From contig CM058040.1 in NCBI GenBank assembly GCA_030169165.1, positions 10,475,699 through 10,539,698 on the forward strand: a stretch of DNA of 64,000 bases, written 5' to 3'. Below are positions 21,630-33,582 of this stretch, piece by piece (position 1 is the first letter of the stretch; each line of letters starts with the position of its first letter). The DNA comes from Centaurea solstitialis. Its lineage: Eukaryota > Streptophyta > Magnoliopsida > Asterales > Asteraceae. A program made the translations under genes and the position numbers. The notes under the pieces were generated by a model. The model searched no databases and was not told the origin of the DNA. It saw nothing but the letters and a program-made list of their open reading frames with translations.

Positions 21630-23199
21630 TTTTTTTTTTTCTTTTTTTTTTTTTTAATTTTCTGTATATTCCAATTGAAATTTTTGATTACCTTTTTCTT
21701 ACTTTTGACTTTAGGGTTCATTTTATTTGTTCATCTTTGTAGTATTAAATAAATTAAACCCTAAAAAGACTTACCTTTTTATAAAATGGTATGTGCCTAA
21801 AAGCCAATAAAATAAATGACAATTAATCTTGATGTTTCCAAGACACAAACAAAAACATGTCAATTTACACAAAAAATCGTAGTAAGATGTGACCAAATAA
21901 CAAATCAAACATAATTATGGGATCTGAAATGGATGTTGACATGTCTCATGTTACATAGAGTGGTATTTACGTAAAGATACTAAAGGATTGTTCGCCAAAT
22001 ACTTATCTAAATGCTTATCGGTGCTTATTTAGTAAGAGATAGATAGTCTTCACCAATGAAATTTTATGATGTCATTTTGCAAACTTGGAATCTTATCCGA
22101 TTAGTGAAGGTTGCGACTCTTACCATAGTAGTCTTTATCAGCTAAGAACGTTTATACTATGTTATTTTGATGATCGAGAAATCTTATCTGATAATGCAAG
22201 TATGGTAGTGAGTAGTAGATCTTTTCAATAAAGATTTACCCGTTTGTGTTGGTAAATGAGTTGTAAATATTCTCCTATTGAGGATCTTTTTACTATTTAT
22301 CTATTTGGGATAGGGGTTGCTATATGCACCAATTTGCAAAGCATATGAATGCATCCGAAATTGAAATTAATGCATTGGGAATGTAAAAAGTGGTTGTTGA
22401 TGTTGACGTATGTGTGTATGACGCAATTCACTTTTTGGGTGTATATAGCAAGTCAATGGATGTATTTAGCTTACCCCTTTGGGTTATCTTCGGTTTGTAA
22501 AAGATCCTCAAACATCGGAGAGTGGGGTCAATATTGGAAACACAAACTTATCATGTAAGAGACGTTTATGTTATGTTATAGTGATGACTTTTATCTAATA
22601 ATCTTATTTAGTTTGATAATTTTAGTAATGACTCTTACGTGATAAACATTTATTCGGTAAAACATTTATTCGGTAAACAACGATTCATAAAAATACTATT
22701 TTGGAATGTTATTTTTACTATTGATCTATTGGGATATTTTTTGGTCATAAGAGATCCCAAGTCATTGGTAGGTGGAGTTAGTATGGAAACAGAAATGAAG
22801 ATGGGATTTATCATTTATGGACCACCATCTGCATTTTGCTGATGGGAACTGGTGGATGTTGAACTTACATTGAAGGAGATCCACTTTTTTAGGCTTCATA
22901 TGGCCTACTTTTGAGCAATGTACAACTTATGTTGCACAACTTACAAGCTCTTTTAACATGGTCAATCTGGATTCTTAGATTTCAGCTCTGGCAAATTGAG
23001 TCATCTCATTTATTGGTTCTTTATCTCTATCTTTCTCACATTGCATTCATGTGGGGTTGATATTTGTGATGGATAATGCTATTTTTATCCTTTTTATATT
23101 ATAAAAATCAATTCAGTTTACATATTGGAAAATATGTAAGGGTAGATTTAGCCATCTTATTTATGATATACTCCTACATATATTACTATTTACGATCAA
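21630..23199. other. Intergenic stretch with decayed repeats
   Basis: Starts with the RING gene 3' UTR (T-rich, 21630-21655). At 21985-22265 and 22540-22700 are diverged copies of the TTACC/GGTAAG repeat family. A segment at 22315-22490 (TGCACC...GAATGCAT...TTCACTTTTTGGGTGTATA) is a diverged relative of 48905-49070. No gene seen. Confidence 0.5.
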
Positions 23200-23576
23200 A
23201 TCAGAAATGTTAAAAAAAATGAAGTTGATAAATGATCTCTTCCACTCATCTAGTTAATAGAGGTGATTTTAACCATGAAGCATTGGATTATTTGCTCACA
23301 AGGGTTGTAGGACACGGAGGTCAATCTTGTAATTTTTACAAATAGTGCAGATATGAAGATTTCATATATGCATTCATATATGAAGATTCTTATATTATAT
23401 GAACTACACATATCATATATAAATCTTCATTCAGTCTATTTGTAACATTTACGAAAATGCCCCTCCGTGAAGCGCGTCCACCCAAACTTTGACTAGTCAA
23501 CTATGATCTCAACTGTATCAACGTTGAGATCACTTCTCTACTTTGTATTTTTTTTAACACTTCTCATTTAAACCTT
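23200..23576. mobile_element. Diverged MITE related to 10791-11042
   Basis: The left end (ATGTTAAAAAAAATGAAGTTG) and right end (GAGATCACTTCTCTACTTTG, then AACACTTCTCATTTAAACC) match the intron-4 MITE with many changes, and the centre shares AACTTTGACTAGTCAACTATG. A (TA)n tract follows at 23577-23598. Confidence 0.7.
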
Positions 23577-23599
23577 TATATATATATATATATATATAG

Positions 23600-24008
23600 T
23601 CACTTTCAAGAGAAAATCTCAAAGAAACGAGAAATCAAAGAACACCCTCGTAGTCATTTATCTGGATTTTGGAGCGTATGCACTTAAAGTGAGAAGTGGA
23701 TCTGAACTGTTGCTTAGTTTTAATCCCATGCCTTCCCATGAATTACGTTTTAGAAGAAATTGATATGATGCATCTCATCCTAATGTGCATGCACTTATCA
23801 ATTCTTATCCGACGATTGATAATCACTGCATTTTTGTTCTTTTTAGTAGTTTCTAGATTATGGATATTATCTATATGGTTTATTTATTACGTTGGTCTTC
23901 CCTCTAGTTTGCAAATCGCTATGGATTTGATCCCTCTGAGTGACGGTATTGTTAAAGAAGAATTAAGAGATATCATTTTCTTTTTCCTTTCCAAAAAAAT
24001 ATCTTGCA
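23600..24008. other. Unassigned sequence before the assembly gap
   Basis: AT-rich, with a piece (23640-23830) resembling 25130-25262: both hold a GTGCAT...CGATTGATAATCA-type segment. The open frame here is not supported as a gene. Confidence 0.4.
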
Positions 24009-24108
24009 NNNNNNNNNNNNNNNNNNNNNNNNNNNNNNNNNNNNNNNNNNNNNNNNNNNNNNNNNNNNNNNNNNNNNNNNNNNNNNNNNNNNNNNNNNNN
24101 NNNNNNNN
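24009..24108. other. Assembly gap (100 N)
   Basis: Exactly 100 undetermined bases, a conventional placeholder, so the real length is unknown. The right flank is an LTR end, so a repeat probably caused the break. Confidence 0.99.
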
Positions 24109-24182
24109 ATAACACAAGTTAAACAAGGTTAAGAGGCTAACCAACTCCGTTAAGTCTCCAAAACAGAAAACGGGGCGTTACA
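24109..24182 (-). mobile_element. LTR terminus of a retrotransposon cut by the gap
   Basis: On the minus strand it starts TGTAACGCCCCGTTTTC, the wording of many plant Ty3/gypsy LTR starts, and runs into the gap after about 74 bases. The rest of the element is missing from the assembly or hidden in the gap. Confidence 0.65.
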
Positions 24183-24354
24183 ATATGACTTAACACACAC
24201 ATATATACATATACAAGAATTATAAAAAAATGGAGAATAGATTTAAAGTGTATATATATATATATATATATATGAAGAGGCTATACAATGGTGTAATTAT
24301 CTAATGTACATACTAATATGAGCTTAACAATCAAATAAATTAAAAAATATAAAG

Positions 24355-24548
24355 AAATATCGGGTTCATCGGTTGGTCGGGTTGGGTTGGGTTCGCATGA
24401 CGCTAACTCGATATCAACCCAATACCTTCGGTTTGAAAAAAATTCAACCCGATTAGACGTCGGGTTGCATCGGGTTGGTTTATTTTGCATCGGGTTGGGT
24501 TGGGTTGATCGGGTTCATCGGGTTTGTCGGGTTTTTGAGCACCCCTAG
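24355..24548. repeat. GGGTT-rich dispersed repeat
   Basis: Dense in CGGGTTGGGTT and CAACCCGAT units on both strands, ending in GAGCACCCCTA. Related wording occurs at 29500-30000 and 30668-30990. These are non-coding DNA-transposon derivatives, by appearance only. Confidence 0.6.
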
Positions 24549-24565
24549 TCACGAGAATGTTTTTA

Positions 24566-24856
24566 GACCATGGGATCACCAAATCTTACACTAAACACTA
24601 AATTTAGTGTAAATGTTACTATTCACATCTCCAATGAGGTCACTATTTTTCACACTAAATTTAGTGTGATAAATAGTATCACACTATATTTGGTGTAACA
24701 TTATTTTTAACACTACTTTTCAATGTAAAAAGAATTTGGTGTAAAAAATAGTGTTACCCATTGGAGAAGATTAACTACTAACACTAAATCTTACACTATT
24801 TCTTACACTACTTTTAACATTTGATGTAAAAAATAGTTTACCCATTGGAGACGCTC
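24566..24856. mobile_element. Tourist-like MITE, copy 2, TSD TTA
   Basis: 291 bp, clearly the same family as 15317-15612: starts GACCATGGGATCACC, ends CCCATTGGAGACGCTC, with TTA flanks (24563-24565, 24857-24859). Both copies share the ACACTAAATTTAGTGT palindrome and are in the same orientation. Confidence 0.88.
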
Positions 24857-24859
24857 TTA

Positions 24860-25924
24860 GTGAGAGTATTACAAATTAGAGAAAATAATATTATGAGTTT
24901 TTTTCTTTTATCTGAGAAATTACAGTTTTTTGTATTGATTGTTTTTGCTTAATTGGGGAGAACCGAGAAACTTGCTTCGTAAGAGATAAGGCAAGGAGTT
25001 AAGGTTCGAGAATCTTACCACAGGAAGTGTAGGAAATGACTCTTACCTGATAAGCTTTACGATAAGGTAGTTGAATATGAATCTTTTGTCGGTATATACT
25101 TATCCGATAAGAATTCGGTAAACGGTCCCTTAAACTCATGCCCTCCCTTAAACTCATGCTTATCTCGGTGAATCTCATCTTAGTGTGCATCGATTTCTCA
25201 TCTAACGATCGATAATCATTTCTCACATTAACCTCAACTTCTCATTCGAACCCAACTTGTCTCTATAAACTATAAAGTGTTGGATAGAAATAGAATAATA
25301 GATGAATAGCATGGATTGCAATCATAAAGCCCTCTAATAAAATTTAAACAAAATTTTTGATATAAAATTACTTAAAATTTAATTCTTTCACATTATGATA
25401 GATTACAATGGAATGAGAGAGCGATGGATGAAGATGAGAAAGCCATAGAGGGAGAGGGAGACAAAGAGGGAGGGTGGGAATGATTCTAATGAATTCCGTG
25501 GAACAGCAAAGTCTTTGATTTAAGGAATTTAAAATTTGAAGGATTCCATCCCTTTCATTGCGACATTGGAATTTGTTCAAAGGATTTGACCATTCCAATT
25601 CCACCAAATTCCATGAACCAAACACACCCTATTAAAGACGAAATCCAAATTCTCCAAAAACATTCCATCAAACCAAACGCTCCTTCAATGAACTAGCGAT
25701 TAAGAATGTCACAATACTGTAAAGAATGTTGTATAAGCCTATTGAAAAATAGTATCATATGGAACAAACTAGTATGTTTATGTTCTTTTTTGAAGTATAT
25801 AAAATTTATATATACGGAGAAAACTCACACATACTCATCAAAAAATTACGCTTGAACCCTTCAACCCCCAAAGAGGTTGGAATCTACCAGTAACCCAGGT
25901 GCCGCTAGGTCAATGACCCTTTGG
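24860..25924. other. Intergenic stretch with repeat remnants
   Basis: Contains a TTACC/GATAAG family remnant (24970-25135), a MITE remnant (25135-25262) and a TTCCATTCCAATT-type repeat with AACCAAACACACCC (25390-25685), a truncated relative of 59109-60010. From about 25690 the 3' UTR of the minus-strand transporter probably begins. Confidence 0.5.
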
Positions 25925-27702
25925 TTAATAGGGTTGTGTTGTTGGCTGCACCTGATGGTTTGCATCAGCAATGGTGAGGGTATTTTGATCAGTTGTGTGA
26001 TTTTCTTCGAGTTCAAGAGCAGATTCTTTCGTGGTCGAACATGTATCTGAAGGAATGTTGATGCCCGCAAAACCAACCATAACTGCAGCAGCTCCAATAT
26101 AATCCATAAAACCTGGTGCATTTCCTATCACAGTATCCACAATGGCTGCCAACGGCACCTGAATTGTGAGTCCAGCCGTTGCCACTGTTGTAGTAGTGAG
26201 TAGGACGGCTTTTGCCCATAAGTAATCGCTCAGCACATTATCCAGTAAACCTAAATCATGATGAAAAATGATTCCATAATTTAGTTATCATGTAGCAGGT
26301 TTGGTGACCTAACCAAACAAACAAAGTATATCCTGCTCGAAAGCAAGGGTAGCAGGTCTAGTGACCGTCATGTAAAAAAATATTTTCATAGCAACTTGGA
26401 TAGAAAGAAATAACAAAAAAAAGGTGCATAAAACCCGGTGATATCAAATGAGCAACTAAATAGGGTTATTTTATAGAAAAAGTTGTATAAAAAGCCGCAT
26501 ACCTTTTCCGACAATTAGACCAAACTGCTTCCGGCTGATCGTATCAAAGGGCTCCAAATTAGCCAAATGAAGTATGATGGCAATAGGTGAGAAAATCAAA
26601 AGGTTGAATAGCCCCAAAAACCCAAGAAACTGGGCCATACTGACCTTCCCAGTTTTTGCATCATCCTCCTCATCTGGTAACTTTTTACGGATAAGAGTAA
26701 TGTAAACAGCGTAAAAGGCTGATGAAACAAGCGACAGAATATCTCCAAGAGCAGGGTTTGGAGCTGTAGCACTCGTTCCAGTTTCCGAGTCACCCAAACT
26801 GACAATTATAGTGCCTCCCATGCAAAGGAGGACACTGAACAGCTTTATCCAAGTGAACTTCTCACCCAAAAATGCAAGAGAAACCAAAAATGTGAAGAGG
26901 CTGGATGAGCTGCTTAAGATGGTATTTGACTGTAAAAGGGTGGAAATTTTTCTTAAAATTCTTTCATAGAAATCATTAGGCACAATCACAAAGGAATATC
27001 CCATTAGGATTAATTATGTCAACAATGCTTATAAGAAATCAGGAAAAGACATCGTGTATGCTTATATTCATTCTTCTTGAAAACACAATAAATTTTAAAA
27101 GACAGTTCTGCCCTTCTCCAAGTGCTTATAAGCAGGTTTGACTTAAGTGACTAAAGTAAGGATTAGATGCTTACTGTTACAGTAGTGTACTTCAGAGAAA
27201 GGTTAAATGAGAGTTGTGCAAGGAACCAGAATGGGCAAATCAATAAGCTGACTTTTGCAAGTCTTGTACGAGTCCAACGCCCTTTTGCATCCAATTCCCT
27301 ACTAGCATCTCCTTCAATGGCATGTTGATCCAATACGACATTAGTTTCCAAGGCAACATCCTCGCTATGAGTAACTGTACTGAAATCTAATCCGTTGATC
27401 TGAACACCACCATCGTTTTCTACAAGAAGGGTGGCCACCTCTGATTCTTGTATTCCTACTGAGCTACTATCATCTCTACTTCTCCAAAACAGCAAACTCC
27501 CATGGTTATCCTCCAGATAACGCCCGATTTCTACTAGTGGGAGGTATATCACAAACAATGAATTGCATATATACGTGATGAGAAATGGGGAGACACCCCC
27601 ATCAACAACTGACTGAACTACAAAACTAGCGGCTATCCATATGGTTGCAACAGCAAGTATATATATCAACCCTAAAACCCATCTCCATGTTGTACTTTTC
27701 AT
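25925..27702 (-). CDS. EamA/DMT-superfamily membrane transporter (SLC35F-like)
   Basis: Three coding exons on the minus strand: 27702-27175, 26929-26503, 26250-25925, with GT-AG introns and consistent phases, giving 426 residues. It starts MKSTTWRWVLG. Two hydrophobic helices at about 9-60 precede a hydrophilic loop (70-145), then about eight helices, fitting the ten-helix drug/metabolite transporter fold. The stretch FLVSLAFLGEKFTW followed by CMGGTIIVSLGD is typical of the second half of an EamA repeat, and the arrangement resembles plant relatives of SLC35F5 and yeast THI74. The substrate of these plant proteins is uncertain and cannot be read here. The C-terminal tail is polar. Candidate non-coding 5' exons lie upstream at 27753-27703, 28219-28181 and about 29420-29347, each bounded by AG/GT. 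A second in-frame ATG start is unlikely because the first helix begins at residue 9. Confidence 0.92.
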
Positions 27703-29420
27703 TCTCTCAAGCCCTTAGGCAAGTTGAAACTTCTATATTCTGTGACTGCATCGCTAGAAAAAAAGAATATGAATGATGTCAAGAGTACATCAAAACACAT
27801 GTAAAAATGTAAATCTAAATGTGAATCAATCAACTTACTACGGATGCAAATGAATTTTTATTTTCGGGGTTTAACCTGGAATAAAAATTTGGGCTTCTAA
27901 GGAATGGGACCAATGTATTATATATAAAACCAAGCAGTTCCTTTTATCTTCATTCCCATTGATTACAGCTTAATACCTCTAACCAAACACCCCCCGTCAT
28001 GTTGACCTATTCTTTTCAGAACACATCTTTCTTAACAGACGAACTACATGTTTCTATAAAGATTATTGAATAAACAATGATAAAAAAGACTGTGCAGGAT
28101 AAAAAATTTCAAATATATTCATTTTTATAGGAACATCATGCCCAACAATAGGAAGTGAATTGACTATTTTGTCCAAATACCTTGATCCAATGTCAGAAGC
28201 ACTGCTCTATGTATTGTCCCTGTAACAGGACAAACATCTAAATAGATAAGAAAGTAGTTGGTTACATTTTATGCTATCAAAGTCCAAAGCACATAATGAT
28301 TTTATAAGATGAAGAAATCAACGATGAAAACTAGGAAAGATCCTATAATTGAGAAAGAAATTTAACATTTTACACAGTAGACGTAATTCAGGACAATTCC
28401 TTTTGAAACAGCAAACATACTGATACCTTAAAGAGGCTTGAACTCGCAACCTAAGGGTTGTAGTCTTGTAGAGATGCACAAATACCTTCAGGCAAAATAC
28501 TACTTGGTCAATTCAGAATAGCAACATGTACAAATTTCATCTGTCAACTAAGTTGTGATACTCTAAACTAGATGTAATAAAGAATCCAATACTACAGAGG
28601 CAACCGCAAACAGCAATCAGATGGATCATCTTATTTGTTATTTGAATCCAGCAGCATATATTAGTGAAATTGTTGCTAAAACCAACCCTAGTATGTATCA
28701 ACATTTTATAAGCTTTCTAATGATTCCACACCAAGTATAGTATAGAACTTGAAACTTGATGTGTGTGTGTGTTTGTGTTTTCTTTTTATAAGCATACAAG
28801 CTACATAACAAAATGGATTACATGTCCAAAAAGAAAAAAAGACACAGCTTTCATTCATCAATAGAATATGATTAGATGGGACAAACAATTGCCACACCAT
28901 GAAATTAACATCCTTAGAACTAAACAAGTTGTACCACTACTAGATGGGGGATATGTATGAATGAATACACTTGACCTAACAATTATCCACTACCAGGTCT
29001 TCAGTAAAAAGACAAATAGCAAGGATATAGATGAAGGTAAACCTAGTTATTCTGTAAAAAGCACAATGCTGTCAAAAAGGAGAAAAGATCATGTCCCCTG
29101 AAATGCAATCATAAACCCTAATTGATGATGGAAAAACTTAATCAAGCATCATCAATAGCCAGATGAGGAGAATTATATTAACATTGATTTATATCAAGAA
29201 CAACAGCTCGATCTTCAGATTGATTAGGATGATTACTTTAACGTCAGTTTACACTACAGAATCCTAGATTCAACTATATAAATTGAAATTACAGGATGCT
29301 GAAAAAAGTAATCGACTTAGAAGGAAATTGATGATCGAAAGATTACCTTAAGTAGGGAATCGGAGACGAAAATCGAGTGGAGAAAGGGCACAGAAATTAG
29401 GGGGATCTGATGGAAGATAT
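27703..29420 (-). other. Probable 5' UTR exons and introns of the EamA gene
   Basis: Read on minus: a GA-rich leader at about 29420-29347 ends at a GTAATC donor; a 39-base exon 28219-28181 lies between TTACAG and GTATTT; the coding exon is preceded by a TTTCTAG acceptor at 27757-27754. A TG microsatellite is at 28760-28779. This model rests only on splice consensus and spacing; transcripts would decide it. Confidence 0.4.
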
Positions 29421-29489
29421 GGCCCCAAAATTCAATCGGAAATTGAGGTCACCAGTTCACCTAAATTGGTCTGGTCCCCAAAGTCACCC

Positions 29490-30000
29490 TTACTCAGGTC
29501 CATGTTCCGTGTTCGGGTTGGCAGGTCCAACCGATGGCAGGTGACATGACCCGTTTAATTAATCGTGTCGAAATTTTTAATCCTAACTCGTGACGGGTCG
29601 TGTCATAGGTCGGTGGATCGACGGGTTAGACACGGGTTGAGAGGTCATAAACGGGTTGACGGATTATAAATGAATCATGACCGGAATTACCAAACTTAAA
29701 AGATACAACCAAATCCAAATTACAAAAGTGCAAAAATGACGGTTCAACTTCAAAGTTCAACATGCAACCGAAAGTCAAAATTACCATCAAATCGAAATTA
29801 TCAAAGTAAAAAACTAAAAATGTTATTTTTATTATATAAAAAATATTAAAAAAATAATTAATTAAAAAATAAATGGGTTCGCCAGTCGATCCGAACACGA
29901 CCTGTGAAATTGGCGGGTCAAAAACTTCAAGCCAAACTCGTTTTTCTTCGTGTCGTGTTGGGTTGGGTTAGCTGGTCGTGTCGGAAATTGTCACCCTTAA
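29490..30000. repeat. Repeat with GGGTT/AACCC-rich ends
   Basis: The left part (29515-29650) is rich in GACCCG, GGTCGTGTC and CGGGTTG; the right part (29880-29998) has GGCGGGTC, GTGTTGGGTTGGGTTAGC and GGTCGTGTCGGAAATTG. The middle is AT-rich. It looks like one non-autonomous element, but the ends are not fixed. Confidence 0.55.
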
Positions 30001-33000
30001 TTTCACATACTTGGAGGGCGTTTGAGAGTGCTTATAACTTATTAGTTTCTTGGGAAAGTAACAAATTGTTTTCAAGTCTTTGTAAAAAGTGCTTATAGCT
30101 TCCGAGAAAAACCAGTAACCAGTTTTTCAAGAAGGCAAAAGTTTCTAACTATCTAGAGAAGTTGATAAGCACTCCCAAACACCCCCTTACCTAAAAAAAT
30201 ATCGATAAAAAGAAAGCTCAAATCTAATCGATTTTTCTTAAATAATCCATAAATATAGATTTAGATATAATTTTATATTTAAAAAACGGATCAGATCCTA
30301 TAAAATTTTATGTCTTTTAAGTAAGTTTGTAAATTACAAACTTAAATATTATAAAGGTATTAAAATTTCAATATCCTATCCCTTTTTGTAAAGGTGGAAT
30401 GGATATCCAAACCAATTGGTATTTATTTTGATTGATTCTACGGGGTATTATTATTTGCTAATTACACGATGCAAATTAATAGAGTGATAGAAATTAGGTT
30501 CAACATAGTTACCACCACTAATGGTATTTTTTGTTGCCTCATATCCATAATTGAAAACATAGTCTATTAACAGAGAATTAAAGTGATATATAGGAGGTAG
30601 ATGCGATGATCGATTTGGAGCATTGACAATCGATTCACTTACATATGGAGTACTGCCTGATGGTAAGGGTGCTCATGGATTAGATTGATCGAGTTGAAGA
30701 CATTTTAACAACCAACTTAATAGAAGGTGATTCGAAAAATCTCAACCCGATCCAATCCATACAGGTTGGTTGGGTTGATATTTTGGCATATCAAATTATT
30801 ATTGTAACCTTGGATATGTGGTATTCTCTACTCTACTCGTTTATCATAATTTACATATATGCATATATAGGTTGACAGGTTGGGCAGTTTGAGCTACCTA
30901 ACCCAATTTCAACCCTGTTAATTGGTGGTTTAATTGCGAGTTAATGGGCTGGGTCTATAAAATTGATGGTTTTTGTACACCCTTTTATAGTGTTTAGGTA
31001 GCCAAAATGCGAAAAAAGGTCAAAACTCTCAATTAGGACCATTGCCTAATGTCTAAAAAACAATCAATATTTTTTGAATCTTCTATGCCGCAAATCCTCC
31101 AGAACTGAAACCGTTCCTGAACCTTGGTTTTTTAACCGGTCCCTACCGGCTACCGGTCTCAGGCCAGGCCGTTCTCCGATTGCGTTTCCGGTCATGGTTG
31201 GGCCAGGGCAGAAAGCCATTTCTATCTATTACTAAATTGCTATATAGAAACAATAAGGCCTTTGAGTTTTCGGGCTGTGGGTAAAAAGCCCATCTATATT
31301 TATTGGCTCATTTTGTTTTTCCTATTAATTAAAGAAATGAAAAAAACAATCATGAACTTGGATGAATATAAAACGAATTTTCTTTTTAACATGTAATTTT
31401 GAAAAAAAACAACCTAACCAATTCCACATGGAATGTTGTTGGTTTTCTTTGTTGTATTGATTTTGGTAATGAAGAAAATGTATCCATTGTATGATCTAAT
31501 TAATTAAAATTTTATCAGTGTTAAAATAATTGATAAAAGGTATCATCATATTTCATGTTTGAGCTTTGTTCATAGTTGGTTCATACTCCAGGTCTCTATT
31601 GGCCTTTCAAGACGTTATTGATGGAGTTTTTTTGATGTTGTTTGAGAAGTTAATATGTGTGTTATATTGACGAGTTTAAGATATTTCATTTTTAAAATAT
31701 AAGTTTGTGGTACATTTCTTAAAAGCATCTTACAAAATTAGCTAATACGACACTTTATTTAAAAAATGTTATAAACATCTTGTTGCGACACTCAAAAGCG
31801 TTCTATAACCTATTGTAACAATTTTAGATAAAATGTTTTTTGTTTGATCCTATAAACCACTATATTAAAACGCTATTTATTTTAGGTTTCCTATAAACTC
31901 TACTTTTGTTTTTCACCATAAAAAATCAAACTCAAATTTAAGCTTCAATATGTTGTAGGTTTGTAGTTTTCAAGTGGTGTTACCATATGGTGGAATGCAT
32001 CAAGTTTGGCAACTTTAACTAAGCGTCACATACTTTCTAATTTTCTACTACTTGACGACAACTGAATGATGGTATTGGTATCAGACTCCAGTCCTTACAT
32101 ATTATAGGTCTAGCATCTCATCTCACCTATAAGTATTTAAGTTCCTGATGATAATTGATACCACAAGTGGTAGACCTACTAAGTCCCGAGTGGGATCCTT
32201 CACCCGTTCAACTAATTTTCGCAAGTAAAGAACTTTAACGGGTGTTTCGGCATATTAGAAAATACAAGAAACATCAAGAAAAGAAAACCAAAAAAGTCTC
32301 AAAATCAACCAAAGTTTTTTCATAAAAACACCTCAAAATCAAATAAAGAAGCCGAAAAAGTCCATCAAAAATCAATAAAATAACTTTAAAAAATCCCTTG
32401 AAATAAAAACCTCTTTAATATGACTCAAAATCAACCAAAAAAATTATAAAACAATCCCTTAACATGATGAAATTCGGCTAAAATCAAATTGAATGAATTT
32501 ACAGGACTTTGATTCCTTTTACGAGTATAAAACCACTTTGCAAAAATCTTGTGCCCTTTGCCAAATACCACATTGATTAGTGAGATGTAAATCAATTTCA
32601 TATACACTCATTCTTCGTAATTTTTGGATTTTAAACATAATACATTTCAAACTTTTATTATATACCACTTTGACAAACAACACCAAAATGCCGAAATTAA
32701 ATGGGAATCCAACGAATATTTATGGTCAAGTATAGAAAATTGAAAACACGTTAAATATATACTAATTAAAAGTCACCTCCAATTCTTCATATTTTAGTTT
32801 CTTTAAATGGTTAGATTCATGCATTCATTTTCCTACTCCTCATTCTCGTAATTAATCCACTAGTTTTGACTCTAAAATCTCTTGCCAGAAATCTCATTTT
32901 CGATAAAAAAAAGAAACAGCCTTTTGGTCAAAAGAATCCCTCGAATTATGAGTTTTGAGGTAGGACTTTCAAAAGTCAATTGTTCGTTTGTCATCTTCTA

Positions 33001-33351
33001 GGATTTACTTGTTTATAACTATGACGTTTTTTTACAACGAAAGGACAATTTATTAAGTACTAACGAAAATCTAGAAATACAATTGTTAATAAAAGACTAC
33101 GATGCTTGATCATGACATTTTGGTTTGATATGTTTGGCATTATAATTCCTTCATTCTCTTTTTTTGAATGTCACAATTAATGTATTCATTATTTTTATCG
33201 CACTATTTTGTTAATATTTGTTTACAAGATATCAAATCTTATCCTGTTTAAAATGGAAATATTATACATAGACATGAGTAATTTAAAAGATATATTTGAT
33301 ATTTTGGACTACATTAAAATAGCTGACTTGTGCTTTATTGTTATTAATAAC
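30001..33351. other. AT-rich intergenic stretch
   Basis: Remnants only: a repeat with GTGTTTGG/CCAAACACCC edges (30005-30185); a CAACCCGATCCAATCC-rich repeat with AAGGGTGCTCAT and GTACACCCTTTTA ends (30664-30990); an ACCGGT-rich patch (31120-31200); and a degenerate CACTA-like TTATAAAC/ACGCT patch (31690-31915). No gene recognised. Confidence 0.5.
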
Positions 33352-33367
33352 AAGTATATTAATGTTT

Positions 33368-33566
33368 ACCAAAGGGGTGTTAGCCTAGTGGTAAGGCTTG
33401 GGCACTACATAGTAGTGAACCCGAATTCGAGCCCTGGGGGACGCATTCTGGAGGTACGGGGGCTTCGACCCCGGGCTGCATGCTTTAGCAGTCGGGCTTC
33501 GGCCCAAAATTGCTGAGGATTAGTCTGGGCCCAATGTGGTCTGGGATACCTCTTCCAAAAAAAAGA
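33368..33566 (+). mobile_element. tRNA-derived SINE, 16-bp TSD
   Basis: About 199 bp with RNA polymerase III boxes: A box TAGCCTAGTGGTAAGG (33381-33396) and B box GAATTCGAGCCC (33423-33434). The body is GC-rich against AT-rich surroundings and ends in a short A tail (CCAAAAAAAAG). The perfect 16-bp repeat AAGTATATTAATGTTT flanks it (33352-33367 and 33567-33582), the mark of LINE-assisted retroposition. The open frame through it is incidental. Confidence 0.93.
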
Positions 33567-33582
33567 AAGTATATTAATGTTT

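Noticed and set aside
23696..24112. ORF running into the N gap
   Set aside because: Contains undetermined bases, shows hydrophobic AT-driven composition and overlaps repeat remnants.
33370..33440. Possible tRNA gene (A and B boxes)
   Set aside because: No cloverleaf with a CCA-side acceptor stem; the A tail and TSD show a SINE.
33208..33516. 102-residue ORF at 33.2-33.5 kb
   Set aside because: Half of it is the SINE; not a protein gene.
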